DNA of 45,332 bases, from assembly GCA_002170775.2 (NCBI GenBank), contig NHIP02000007.1:1-45332 (forward strand), given 5' to 3'. The notes beneath the pieces were generated by a model that was not told where the DNA came from, did not search any database, and was given only the letters and a program-made list of their open reading frames with translations. Shown here piece by piece: positions 9,901 to 19,525 of the stretch (its first letter is position 1; each line of letters starts with the position of its first letter). The translations under genes were made by a program, and so were the position numbers. This DNA is from Euryarchaeota archaeon TMED192. GTDB lineage: Archaea > Thermoplasmatota > Poseidoniia > Poseidoniales > Thalassarchaeaceae.

Positions 9901-10986
9901 TCATCTAGTCTTAGTGGAGGCCTCGTGGACCGACAAGGCCTATCCGAAAAAGAGCGGAGAGATGCTTTGAAGCGATTGTCAAATACTCTCCAATCATCAG
10001 AGCGAGAGAAAGTTATCTTGGTAGGTGACGTGATGCTAGATCGTTATCACCATGGATTTGCAAATAACCTAAACTCTACCGCTCCTGTGCCAGTTCTCAA
10101 AATAACCAGAACAGAAGAGAACGCTGGTGCAGCTGCTCACATAGCCCAGAGTTTAGCATCTCTTGGAATATCTGTGGGTTTGCATGCTGTCATCGGTTCT
10201 GATAGTGAAGGTATGGCAATTAGGGATAGTCTGGACGATTTGGGGGTGGAAACATCTGGGCTGGAGATTATACACGACCACTCCACGCTCGTCAAGACAA
10301 GATATTTCGGTTCGAGGGAGAGTTTGTTGGATAGGCCGCAGATCATGCTTCAAGCTGATAGGGAAGACTCCGATGGCATCTCGGACAACATTTCGGATAG
10401 AATCTGTTCCAAGGCACTCGAGGCGATGGAGGGATCTATTTCACTGGTTATCTCAGACTATGATAAAGGCGTAGTAACACGAGAAAGCGCACGTAAGCTG
10501 ATTGATGAAGCAAATCGACATGGGATTCCAGTCATAATGGATCCGAAACTGACAGGCCTCGATAGGAGCGGCGACTCAACAATAGTGATATTCGAAAGGA
10601 GAGGGCTAGATTTGCTTCGTCGAAGAATGGGCCACGAAGATGCCACTTCCGCCACTGAGGCTCTTATCAAAGAACATGGGTGGGGGGCTGTGTTGGTTCT
10701 CGGGGGAAATGCTGGAGTGACACTCTTCCATTCAGATGGGCGCCAGGTGTTTTCGCCTACCTCAATAATTAACCCAAGACAACAGATAGGCCTTCACGAT
10801 GCAGCGGCATCAGCGCTTTCCTTCGCTCTTGGCAACGGACATGATTTAATCGACGCATCTATTCTGGCAGGTGCCGCATGCGACTGCATCTTGGCATCCC
10901 CTCATGGCGAATCTGTCCTTACGAGGAAAGCGTTGACACTCAGAGTCGATGAAATTCTGTGGCAAATGAAAATCTCAGATCGTTGA
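9871..10986 (+). CDS. PfkB-family sugar kinase resembling the heptose-7-phosphate kinase domain of HldE/RfaE
   Basis: VILVGDVMLDRYHHGFANNLNSTAPVPVLKITRTEENAGAAAHIAQSLASLG, LVISDYDKGVV; true start may be GTG at 9925 because the ORF overlaps the divergent gene. Confidence 0.75.
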   Translation: MDSSVFPNPHSSSLSGGLVDRQGLSEKERRDALKRLSNTLQSSEREKVILVGDVMLDRYHHGFANNLNSTAPVPVLKITRTEENAGAAAHIAQSLASLGISVGLHAVIGSDSEGMAIRDSLDDLGVETSGLEIIHDHSTLVKTRYFGSRESLLDRPQIMLQADREDSDGISDNISDRICSKALEAMEGSISLVISDYDKGVVTRESARKLIDEANRHGIPVIMDPKLTGLDRSGDSTIVIFERRGLDLLRRRMGHEDATSATEALIKEHGWGAVLVLGGNAGVTLFHSDGRQVFSPTSIINPRQQIGLHDAAASALSFALGNGHDLIDASILAGAACDCILASPHGESVLTRKALTLRVDEILWQMKISDR

Positions 10987-11031
10987 ACAGGAGAGCGTCG
11001 TCTTCATACGTGCCCGGTAAGGGCATCGGAT

Positions 11032-11868
11032 GTGAAAAAAGGCAAGGTCCGACCTATAGTTGCCTTTCTCGGCGTGACAATAATTGTCCTATCCGGCTCC
11101 AGCTCTATTACTGCTGAAGAAGCAGAAAGTCACAATGATTCAACTCCCCCAGTCCCCATATTCGAAATAATGGCGGAAATCATCGAGGGTCCTGAACCAA
11201 TGACTCTTAATGCATCACTAAGTTACGACCCAGGTAGTGATTCGAATAATTTGAGATACATTTGGTCAGGGACAAGGGGCGCAGATAATATTGAGATAGA
11301 ATACAATGAAAATGATTCCATAGCCTTAATGCCGATTGGATTGGCAGGAACCTACAAGATACGTTTGACAGTATTCGACCCTTCTATGAATTCTGCAACT
11401 TTGGAGCATGAAGTCAGGGTAATCGACGTCTTGCCCCAGATACAAGGAACGTTTGCCTCACGGACCATATCTGATGGGGCATCCATAGAACATCCGGAAG
11501 GTTCTGGACCATGGTCCATAAATGCAACTGCTTCAACAGATGCAGGTTCCGAAGTTGCTGATTGTGAGTGGTATCTGGACGACTCTATCTGGCTTGAGGG
11601 TTGCAAACACTCTATCAAAGAATGGCCGGCTGTGGGTTTTGAGCACAGGAACGTACGTATTGAGGTGATGGATGATGATGGGTCTTTGAGTTCTATGGAA
11701 TTCATTTTGGTGAATGAGGTCCAAGAAGATTCGAATCTCACCGTCTATCTAAGCCTTGGAATACTCTTGGTCGCTGGGACTTTTGCCTCCTTCTTTCGAA
11801 GGCGATCGAACTTTGACATACCAAAATGGCCTTCTAGGGTGGCTGGTGAAGACCACAATCTCAAGTAG
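11032..11868 (+). CDS. PKD-like domain membrane-anchored protein
   Basis: GTG start, signal peptide, LNASLSYDPGSDSNNLRYIWSG PKD-like segment, C-terminal TM followed by basic residues. Confidence 0.6.
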   Translation: MKKGKVRPIVAFLGVTIIVLSGSSSITAEEAESHNDSTPPVPIFEIMAEIIEGPEPMTLNASLSYDPGSDSNNLRYIWSGTRGADNIEIEYNENDSIALMPIGLAGTYKIRLTVFDPSMNSATLEHEVRVIDVLPQIQGTFASRTISDGASIEHPEGSGPWSINATASTDAGSEVADCEWYLDDSIWLEGCKHSIKEWPAVGFEHRNVRIEVMDDDGSLSSMEFILVNEVQEDSNLTVYLSLGILLVAGTFASFFRRRSNFDIPKWPSRVAGEDHNLK

Positions 11869-11889
11869 AGGCTGGAATTAGGCCTAATT

Positions 11890-13239
11890 ATGCACAGCAG
11901 TCCGCCGTTCGGTCGTGAAGAGTATCTCCGCCGTCAGTCTGCGTTGCTTGCTCAGGTGGACACATCCACTGTACTGTTGGTCCCTACTAACCCTATTATG
12001 AGGAGGAATCATGACGTGAACTTCCCGCACAGGGCCTCTTCAAACATCCTTTACCTTACAGGGTGGAGTGAGCCCAATGCTCTCTTTGCAGCATGGCATG
12101 ACGACGGCAAGTGGGTAACAGCGCTTTTTGTCAGGGATAATGACGAGGCAGCTGAACGATGGGAAGGCAGGAGAGTCGGCGTCAAAGGGGCATTGGATAA
12201 CTGGCCCATAGATCATGCTTTCCCACATCCATCTAGACTGGAGGTCCTCCAGCCCATATTAGAAAAAAGAACGACTGTAGCGTTATCGCAGGGTTTAGAC
12301 AAGGATATCGATGAATTGGTCATCGGAATGATTGCAGAAAAAAATAGGGATAAAACCGTCACCGGCAGGGGGCCTACCTCATTGATCGACCCATACTCAA
12401 TCCTTGCTGAATTGAGGTTGAGAAAATCAGATTCAGAAATTGAGCACATGAGGAAATCCGCATCAATAGCAAGCGATGCCCATCTTTCAGCAATGAAAGA
12501 GACTTCTGGGGCCACGACAGAATCGAATATACAATCAATCATTGAAGCAGTCTTTACACGCAATAGTTCCCAATGCAGTTATGGATCCATAGTGGCAGGT
12601 GGCGATAACGCGACCATACTCCATTACCATTCTAACTCTGAGCCTATCCGGGACGGAGATTTAGTCCTGATAGACGCTGGATGCGAAGTGAATGGGTATG
12701 CCTCCGACATCACCAGAACATGGCCAGTATCTGGAAAATTCACTAAGAGCCAGAAGGAAATCTACGAAATCGTTCTTGACGCACAAGAGGCCGCCATATC
12801 CATGTGTAGGGCAGGCAACTCTTGGTCAGACCCGCATAGAGCTGCAATGGAAGTAATTTCAAAGGGATTAATCAATATCGGAATTCTTGATTGCTCGTTA
12901 GAGGCCGCTATGGGCGAAGATTTGAATGGTGAGACCCGTCGATATTTCATGCATGGAACTAGCCATTCTCTCGGATTAGATGTACACGATGTAGGAGTCA
13001 CAAGGCCCAATGGCGAGGGACCTGGAAGAATATTGGAGCCAGGCATGATTCTGACGGTAGAGCCAGGATTGTATTTCCCACTTTGGACCGGTGATGGGGG
13101 CGCCCCTGAACGCTATCTAGGAATCGGGATACGCATAGAAGACGACGTGCTCATCACAGATGATGAGCCTGAAGTTCTCACTAACTTCTGCCCGAAAACA
13201 ATTGAAGATATTGAGATGGCAATCGGTTCGGAGGTATGA
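11890..13239 (+). CDS. pepP: Xaa-Pro aminopeptidase (M24B)
   Basis: NILYLTGWSEPNALF, LVLIDAGCEVNGYASDITRTWPVSGKF, HGTSHSLGLDVHDVG, GMILTVEPGLYFP. Confidence 0.92.
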   Translation: MHSSPPFGREEYLRRQSALLAQVDTSTVLLVPTNPIMRRNHDVNFPHRASSNILYLTGWSEPNALFAAWHDDGKWVTALFVRDNDEAAERWEGRRVGVKGALDNWPIDHAFPHPSRLEVLQPILEKRTTVALSQGLDKDIDELVIGMIAEKNRDKTVTGRGPTSLIDPYSILAELRLRKSDSEIEHMRKSASIASDAHLSAMKETSGATTESNIQSIIEAVFTRNSSQCSYGSIVAGGDNATILHYHSNSEPIRDGDLVLIDAGCEVNGYASDITRTWPVSGKFTKSQKEIYEIVLDAQEAAISMCRAGNSWSDPHRAAMEVISKGLINIGILDCSLEAAMGEDLNGETRRYFMHGTSHSLGLDVHDVGVTRPNGEGPGRILEPGMILTVEPGLYFPLWTGDGGAPERYLGIGIRIEDDVLITDDEPEVLTNFCPKTIEDIEMAIGSEV

Positions 13240-14342
13240 GATTGAATATTTCCAAACCTCGAGTAAGTACGCCGGACTCACGGATTGGAATGGACCAAGC
13301 CACTGCCATATATGCAAATTCAAAATTCCATGATCTCTTGAATATGGCCCAAGCAAGAAGACTGGATATGAATCCTGGAAATCAAGTAACATACCTAGTT
13401 GATAGGAACATCAACTACACGAATGCCTGCACAATAAATTGTCAATTTTGCTCATTCTACCGCCCCCCCGATCATCCTGAGGCTTACACTCAAACTGTTG
13501 ATGAGATAAGCGAAAGAATATCCGCATTAGAGGAGGTCGGCGGTACCAGGATTCTCATGCAGGGAGGGGTAAATCCTGATCTCCCACTAGAATGGTATAC
13601 TGAACTAATTTCTGAACTAAGGTCCAGACATCCCGATATAGCATTCGATTGTTTTTCTCCAATCGAAATTGAGGGTATTGCGAAAGTAGCCAATAAGACC
13701 ACGGCAGAAGTATTGACAGTTCTCAAAGAATCAGGAATGACCGGTCTTCCCGGTGGCGGAGCGGAGATGTTGGTAGATAACGTAAGGCTCGATGTCTCTC
13801 CAATCAAGGGCTCATCAGATAGATGGATCGATGTTATGAGGGAGGCACAGAGACTTGATTTGACCACATCTGCGACAAATGTCTTCGGTTTCGGGGAAAC
13901 GTTACGTCAGAGAATAGAACACCTAGACAGAATTAGGAATCTACAGGATGAGGCAAATTCAGAAGGAAGAAGAGGCTTCACGTCATTTATTGCCTGGCCC
14001 GTCCAGCTTGAGAACAACTCATTTGGACTTAGAAATAGGGGTAGAAATAGAATCGAATTAGGTGCTGGGCCAATAGATTATCTACGCCATTTAGCGATCT
14101 CAAGACTTTATCTGGATAACATACCGCACATACAGGCATCATGGCCAACCATGGGACTCGGAATAGCTCAGATAGGCCTCAGTGCTGGTGCAGACGACAT
14201 CGGGTCAACTATGATGGAGGAAAACGTAGTTTCTGCCTCAGGGACAACTCGAACTTCAGCCTCTGAATTGGAGCTTAGGAAGACGATAGAATCAGCAGGG
14301 TTCACACCCGTCAAGAGAGATTCAGATTACCTGCACCTATGA
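13236..14342 (+). CDS. mqnC: radical SAM protein, cyclic dehypoxanthine futalosine synthase-like (MqnC)
   Basis: CTINCQFCSFYR radical SAM motif, GGGAEMLVDNVRLDVSPIKGSSDRW, GFTSFIAWPVQLENN, DDIGSTMMEENVVSASG; 4-nt overlap with the upstream gene. Confidence 0.85.
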   Translation: MRLNISKPRVSTPDSRIGMDQATAIYANSKFHDLLNMAQARRLDMNPGNQVTYLVDRNINYTNACTINCQFCSFYRPPDHPEAYTQTVDEISERISALEEVGGTRILMQGGVNPDLPLEWYTELISELRSRHPDIAFDCFSPIEIEGIAKVANKTTAEVLTVLKESGMTGLPGGGAEMLVDNVRLDVSPIKGSSDRWIDVMREAQRLDLTTSATNVFGFGETLRQRIEHLDRIRNLQDEANSEGRRGFTSFIAWPVQLENNSFGLRNRGRNRIELGAGPIDYLRHLAISRLYLDNIPHIQASWPTMGLGIAQIGLSAGADDIGSTMMEENVVSASGTTRTSASELELRKTIESAGFTPVKRDSDYLHL

Positions 14343-15491
14343 TTCAGGCCATCCACCCAGGGGATCTAAATCCATAACGCCAGATAACGGCATGAATGGT
14401 ATGTCAATATCGTCTCCACGCATGGGGACAGACTGTTCTTGTGCCCAACCGATATCCAATCCACCTTCGGACACCCCATGGCGAATTTGTTTACCTATGC
14501 TTAAGCCTCGAGCTGCCCTTTTGCCTATCACTTGAATTTCCCAATGTACGGTGAATAATGGTGAGTAAATTGAGCCAGGCCAAAGATTCTCGGGCTCAGG
14601 GAGAAACATGATTCTACTATCTACTTTGACAGGCACCCACATGCCAGGGTCAGAAACCCTCAATGGCTCTAATACGAGGGTTCCTGAATTATCTGATGAC
14701 ATTGGAACAGTCTCCCCCACATTGGTGCCATCAGATTCCCCAAGCGCTATTCGAGATACGGGGGTAGGCGTGGAAAGTCCCGGGGGAGGCTGACCATCTC
14801 TCTCCCTCCCGACCATGTTTAGAATAGACTCTCTTTCTGGAACTGGCATCCCAACGACCAATCTCGCATGAGAAAGTGAGACTTCTTCGGGTATGGATAG
14901 AAATTCTATTTCCACACCGTCACCCTTCCACTTTGTTTGGACCTCTAGTGGTAAAATTGGGTCTGAGAGCCAAGATCTCTGTTTTCTTAAATCTCTGAGA
15001 TTAGAGGCTACTCTGAGGAATATTGGGACTATGAATATCGGGAATGCTATGAGTAGTATTGCAGGATAATCCAGTGGACCGAACGAAACTGGCTCACTGA
15101 GAATCCCCCCAAACAGGGGTATATCTTCTAGTATGCCCCCAAAAAAGGCCTGAATAGATAGCGCCGCGATTATCGCAAACACCCCATATGGAAGAATCCG
15201 CCTAGAAATCTTGTGAAGAGGATCAGGTTTGATGAACCAGCCTCTTCGTTTCGATATGATTAGATCACTAGGAGCGTTTGTCAGAGGTAACTCCACTGCA
15301 ATGTCAGAACGATCTTCTTCCAGAGGGGTCCAATGCGCATACCAATCTGACGCGGATCCGATTTTAATTGAATTTTTTATTTCGCTCTTAAGCAAACATT
15401 CGACAGGCTGTATCATCTCAGGATTAGCCGAATCCCTGTCAAAAGGGGGATATCTCATCGATATTTTGCTTATGGACATAATATCACGCAA
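14337..15491 (-). CDS. hypothetical membrane protein
   Basis: Long ORF with two hydrophobic segments; family not recognised. Confidence 0.6.
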   Translation of the reverse strand: MRDIMSISKISMRYPPFDRDSANPEMIQPVECLLKSEIKNSIKIGSASDWYAHWTPLEEDRSDIAVELPLTNAPSDLIISKRRGWFIKPDPLHKISRRILPYGVFAIIAALSIQAFFGGILEDIPLFGGILSEPVSFGPLDYPAILLIAFPIFIVPIFLRVASNLRDLRKQRSWLSDPILPLEVQTKWKGDGVEIEFLSIPEEVSLSHARLVVGMPVPERESILNMVGRERDGQPPPGLSTPTPVSRIALGESDGTNVGETVPMSSDNSGTLVLEPLRVSDPGMWVPVKVDSRIMFLPEPENLWPGSIYSPLFTVHWEIQVIGKRAARGLSIGKQIRHGVSEGGLDIGWAQEQSVPMRGDDIDIPFMPLSGVMDLDPLGGWPES

Positions 15492-16671
15492 ATATTAGAG
15501 ATCCAGCTGCTTTACGCGCCAGCTTTCTGAATTCAGGGACATCCTTTAGGAGTCGTAAGCCCAGAGGTATAGGATTCTCAATCTCTCCATACTTCTGTAT
15601 CAAGGCTATCACTTCTGGTTTAGCCCACACTTTGAAGATAGCCTCCAATTCTTCATCTGTAGTTGATGTTAGGAAGGCGTCCCTTAACGCTCTCGCCCTA
15701 TCGTGCTTCTTCGCTATTGGTTTGATAGCATCAACACAAATTTTATCAGAACTCTTCTCATTTATCTCATCCGATTCTATTATTTTGGAAATGTGATCTA
15801 CTAGCGCATCTACATGATCAAAACCCGGGCCGATACCCCCTCCCGTTGTGGGCTTGCAAAGACCAGCAGCATCTCCAAAGAGCATCACTCGACCCCTCGA
15901 GGGTCTTCTGACTGGTTTGGCTGGAACAGGGCCGCAGTACCTTCCGACTTCGGAACAACCTGCAAATCTATCCCTCCAAAGGTGGTGGTTTAGAAGAGAG
16001 TTCAGGGTGTCCTCGCTCGAGCGACCTTCAAGAAGATCAGGTCTACTGAAAGTTCCAATTCTTGTAGTCGTACCAGTGGGTATGGCCCAAGCAAAGAATC
16101 CAGGGGCAACTCTTCTTCCTGTGTACATATCCAACTTTCCTTCTGAATGTGAGTAGCCTGTAACGTCGATTTGGAATCCTATCATCATTTCCCGAACCCT
16201 TCCCATCCTATGGTACCGCCGAGTCCAAGAGTGCGCGCCATCAGCACCAAGAAGAACTCTCGAAGAAACCTGTAAGGTACCACCGTCACTCTCAATGGTG
16301 GTCTCTACACGATCCCCGCGTAATTGAGTCTCAACAGGCCTAGAATTCAACATCAAACCAGCCCCGGAGGAGACAGCCATGTTAACCACTGCCTCATCGA
16401 ATAGTTTCCTACAGACAGACCAGGTCCTGGTTCTTTCGGGAGATCCTATGTCGACAAGTGTACCTTCAGGGCCATGAATCCTGGCGCCCCATATCCTTGT
16501 CTGAGCCACTTCTTCCAAACCGACCTTCGCCATTGAACCAGGATTGACCAAGCCAGCGCACTGAAATGGCCTTCCAATTTGAGCATGTTCTTCTACCATA
16601 AGTACAGATTTTCCCTTACTTGAAAGTCTCTTAGCAAGATAGCCACCAACCGGCCCAGCTCCCACAATCAA
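15484..16671 (-). CDS. geranylgeranyl reductase family FAD-dependent oxidoreductase
   Basis: N-terminal VGAGPVGGYLAKRLSSKGKSVLMVEEHAQIGRPFQCAGLV, LFGDAAGLCKPTTGGGIGPGFDHVDAL. Confidence 0.88.
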   Translation of the reverse strand: MIVGAGPVGGYLAKRLSSKGKSVLMVEEHAQIGRPFQCAGLVNPGSMAKVGLEEVAQTRIWGARIHGPEGTLVDIGSPERTRTWSVCRKLFDEAVVNMAVSSGAGLMLNSRPVETQLRGDRVETTIESDGGTLQVSSRVLLGADGAHSWTRRYHRMGRVREMMIGFQIDVTGYSHSEGKLDMYTGRRVAPGFFAWAIPTGTTTRIGTFSRPDLLEGRSSEDTLNSLLNHHLWRDRFAGCSEVGRYCGPVPAKPVRRPSRGRVMLFGDAAGLCKPTTGGGIGPGFDHVDALVDHISKIIESDEINEKSSDKICVDAIKPIAKKHDRARALRDAFLTSTTDEELEAIFKVWAKPEVIALIQKYGEIENPIPLGLRLLKDVPEFRKLARKAAGSLIFA

Positions 16672-16690
16672 TGCATCAATCTGAATCGAA

Positions 16691-19009
16691 TCACTTCCTC
16701 TTGCGTCGTCCTCTGCCCTTTATACCAAGTCGTTCTCTCATGGCCTGAATAGAATTACTAACCACGGAACCATCAAGCTCCTCGATACTTTTCATAGAGT
16801 ACTCTTTACAAAATTCTTCTTCATTCACCTCAGCCTTCTCCAGCAGGGATCTAAGATATTTGATTTGACGTTCAGTTGGCGGCCTGGGCCTTCCTCCTTG
16901 AATTTCGATCAACTTTGATATCAATATGGATGCAGATCCAGATCTCCCCCCTGTTAATTCGTCAATCGAGTTGACTTCAGCCAAGATAGCAGCATCATCC
17001 AAAGAAATGTCAAGTTGCTCGCAGAGCCTCAAAATCAGACTCATCTGCTTCTCAGATGCTCCTGCTACGACGTCCATCTCCCTGAGAGTCTCAATGAGAT
17101 CTTTTGCTGTAGTGCCGTCTATATCTTCAAGACTCATTCCATTCATAATTTCAATCCGCTCTTTTTCTCCGAGAGAGTTTAGAAGCTGCTTTAGGAAAGA
17201 TTTCTGCTTCGGAGTAGGCTTCGACCTCCTTAATTCCAAAGCTGCGGTATGCGCTTCGGAAAACCCTCCTACAAAATTAGACCAGACATCGGGCGCTTCG
17301 ATTTTCCCATGTTCAATACTATCTAAACTGGCTTCCATTCCTGCTGTGAATTCAGATTCGAAAACACCTCTATCACCATCATTGCCATACATGGGAGCTA
17401 TTTCTTCCCAAAGGAGAATTCCACGGTCTGTAGGTATTAAAGATCCATTGTCGCTAACAACGTATCTCCTCTTGTCATCAAGTAGCTTATCCACAGTTGA
17501 TGCATATGTCGATGGCCTTCCAATCCCCCTCTTTTGCATACTTTCTACCAGAGTGTGTTGTCTAAGCCTGCTGGGGGGCTTCGTCTCATCTACAATCAGT
17601 CGAGGACTTTCCTCATTCGTCAGAATATCGATCTTGCTGCCAATAGTTGTGAGTGTTTTTGGAGGATTCAAGTTTGGCGTGGCTCTCTGATCGCCGAATG
17701 CCCATTCCCATCCGGTCTTAACCCTCCATGACTTACTGGAAGTCAATACTTTTTCGAATCCATCCACACGGGTTTTGATAGACAAAGTTGAATATTGCGA
17801 ATCAACCATTTGACTAGCAGCAAATCTGCTCCATATTAACGAATAAAGAGACATCTGCGCCTTATCGAGCCCATCCGGGGTTTGGTTGGAGGGGTCAGTT
17901 GGGCGTATAGCTTCATGCGCATCTTGAACTGCACTATCGCTGACCTCGCCCACGATTCCTGGGGCTGATCTGAGGGCATCAGAACCGATATTCTTTGAGA
18001 TATACTCTCTGATCGTGCTCCTAGCCTCGGGACTAGTGCGCGTGGAGTCTGTTCTTAGGTATGTTATGAGCCCCTGCTGATATAGGCCATTAGCAACATT
18101 CATGATTCTTTTACTGGTCCAATTCAAATCAGAACCAGCCTTCCTAAGGAGAGTAGGTGTGGAAAATGGTGGCTGTGGCTTACTCTTTCTCGATCCTGTC
18201 TTAACATCGGTAATAGTCAATATTTTATGCTTATCGAGAGCTGCAAATGCTTTTTCTGCCAATTTCTGGTTATTGGTACGATCTGGATGATGCTTTGGCT
18301 TTTCAGTGGACTCATCAAACCACGCCTCTGCATCATCCTTTTCATGGAACCTCACCTTGAAATGGAACTCCTCCGAATCTGAAGTAACAGCATAATAAGG
18401 CTGGGGTTTGAATGCCAATCTTTCCAACTCTCTCTCAACTAAGATGCCCAGAGTCGGCGTCTGAACCCTCCCCATTGAGGTAAGATTCCAAGATCGTGAA
18501 AATTTCGATGCCCTATAGCCCACCAGCCTATCCATAAATCTCCGAACCTTAGCAGCTTCCACCAAATTCATATCTACCTCTCGTGGGCTATCAATTGCTT
18601 TCATTATAGCACTCTTAGTCACTTCATTGAAGGTGACTCGCTTGGTTTCAAAGTTTGAAAAAATCTCAGCTAATCTCCATGCGATGAACTCCCCCTCTCT
18701 GTCGGGGTCCGTTGCGATGTAGACGATTTTCACGCCATTCTTCTCGGCCTTAGAAATTAGTGACTCCACCAATCTTTCTGTATTATCCCTTTCCTTAGCG
18801 GAATTCCCTGACCAGTCCCAAGGAGGTTCTGGAAGTACATCTTCCTTAGATGCCCACATTGCCTTGTTGGCTTGTTTCCTATCTGGGTAAGCCCTGCCCG
18901 GTAGGTCTTGTACGTGGCCTCTGCAGGACTCCACAAGATACTCTTTCCCAAGATACCCCTGTATCTTCTTGCCCTTGGCCCCTGACTCCACAATAACCAG
19001 GCTACTCAT
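16691..19009 (-). CDS. topA: DNA topoisomerase I (type IA)
   Basis: SSLVIVESGAKGKKIQGYLG, YIATDPDREGEFIAWRLAE, LITYLRTDSTRTS, KRGIGRPSTYASTVDKLL; three C-terminal repeats. Confidence 0.95.
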   Translation of the reverse strand: MSSLVIVESGAKGKKIQGYLGKEYLVESCRGHVQDLPGRAYPDRKQANKAMWASKEDVLPEPPWDWSGNSAKERDNTERLVESLISKAEKNGVKIVYIATDPDREGEFIAWRLAEIFSNFETKRVTFNEVTKSAIMKAIDSPREVDMNLVEAAKVRRFMDRLVGYRASKFSRSWNLTSMGRVQTPTLGILVERELERLAFKPQPYYAVTSDSEEFHFKVRFHEKDDAEAWFDESTEKPKHHPDRTNNQKLAEKAFAALDKHKILTITDVKTGSRKSKPQPPFSTPTLLRKAGSDLNWTSKRIMNVANGLYQQGLITYLRTDSTRTSPEARSTIREYISKNIGSDALRSAPGIVGEVSDSAVQDAHEAIRPTDPSNQTPDGLDKAQMSLYSLIWSRFAASQMVDSQYSTLSIKTRVDGFEKVLTSSKSWRVKTGWEWAFGDQRATPNLNPPKTLTTIGSKIDILTNEESPRLIVDETKPPSRLRQHTLVESMQKRGIGRPSTYASTVDKLLDDKRRYVVSDNGSLIPTDRGILLWEEIAPMYGNDGDRGVFESEFTAGMEASLDSIEHGKIEAPDVWSNFVGGFSEAHTAALELRRSKPTPKQKSFLKQLLNSLGEKERIEIMNGMSLEDIDGTTAKDLIETLREMDVVAGASEKQMSLILRLCEQLDISLDDAAILAEVNSIDELTGGRSGSASILISKLIEIQGGRPRPPTERQIKYLRSLLEKAEVNEEEFCKEYSMKSIEELDGSVVSNSIQAMRERLGIKGRGRRKRK

Positions 19010-19066
19010 GGATACTCATCCGCTCCGTATCGAGGGAACTGTATAATTTGAATGGGCGATATGTGG

Positions 19067-19525
19067 TCAATTTTTCACTACTGAACGCCATTCCCTTTCC
19101 GACCACGGCTCAACATCAACACACCCGATACAACCAGGATATCCAGCAGATGCAAGTGAAATTATAGAAGAAAAAAGAATCTGAATTTGAAGTCCAATAT
19201 CGCCTGGTAGCCAGACAATATCTTCAGTATCAGGTTCACTGCCCCCGACAACACCCCCATGACCTCCGAAAGGAGATATTCTCATCTGATCGGAAGAATC
19301 ACGACCACCGTATTCGATGTTGATTATTATTGAGGGATTAGCATCTCCTGCAATTACAATAGCCTCTTCCATTCTACGTATCCCAGCCTCATTACCATCT
19401 AGCAACAGCCCCCTTGATTGTAGAATACGTTTGGCTAGCTCTAGAGCCCCAGCATCTGGCACCATGGAGCTGTTGAGTCGCCAATCCTTGAAGAACCTGA
19501 CACAGCACAGAGGGGGGAAGACCAT
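19067..19525 (-). CDS. hypothetical protein
   Basis: 152-aa ORF; start overlaps the divergent pyrD start, real start may be at 19465. Confidence 0.5.
   Translation of the reverse strand: MVFPPLCCVRFFKDWRLNSSMVPDAGALELAKRILQSRGLLLDGNEAGIRRMEEAIVIAGDANPSIIINIEYGGRDSSDQMRISPFGGHGGVVGGSEPDTEDIVWLPGDIGLQIQILFSSIISLASAGYPGCIGCVDVEPWSEREWRSVVKN

Noticed and set aside
16926-17690. 254-aa ORF antisense to topA
   Set aside because: Lies entirely opposite clearly conserved TopA sequence; low-complexity Ser/Leu/Ile composition typical of antisense shadow ORFs.
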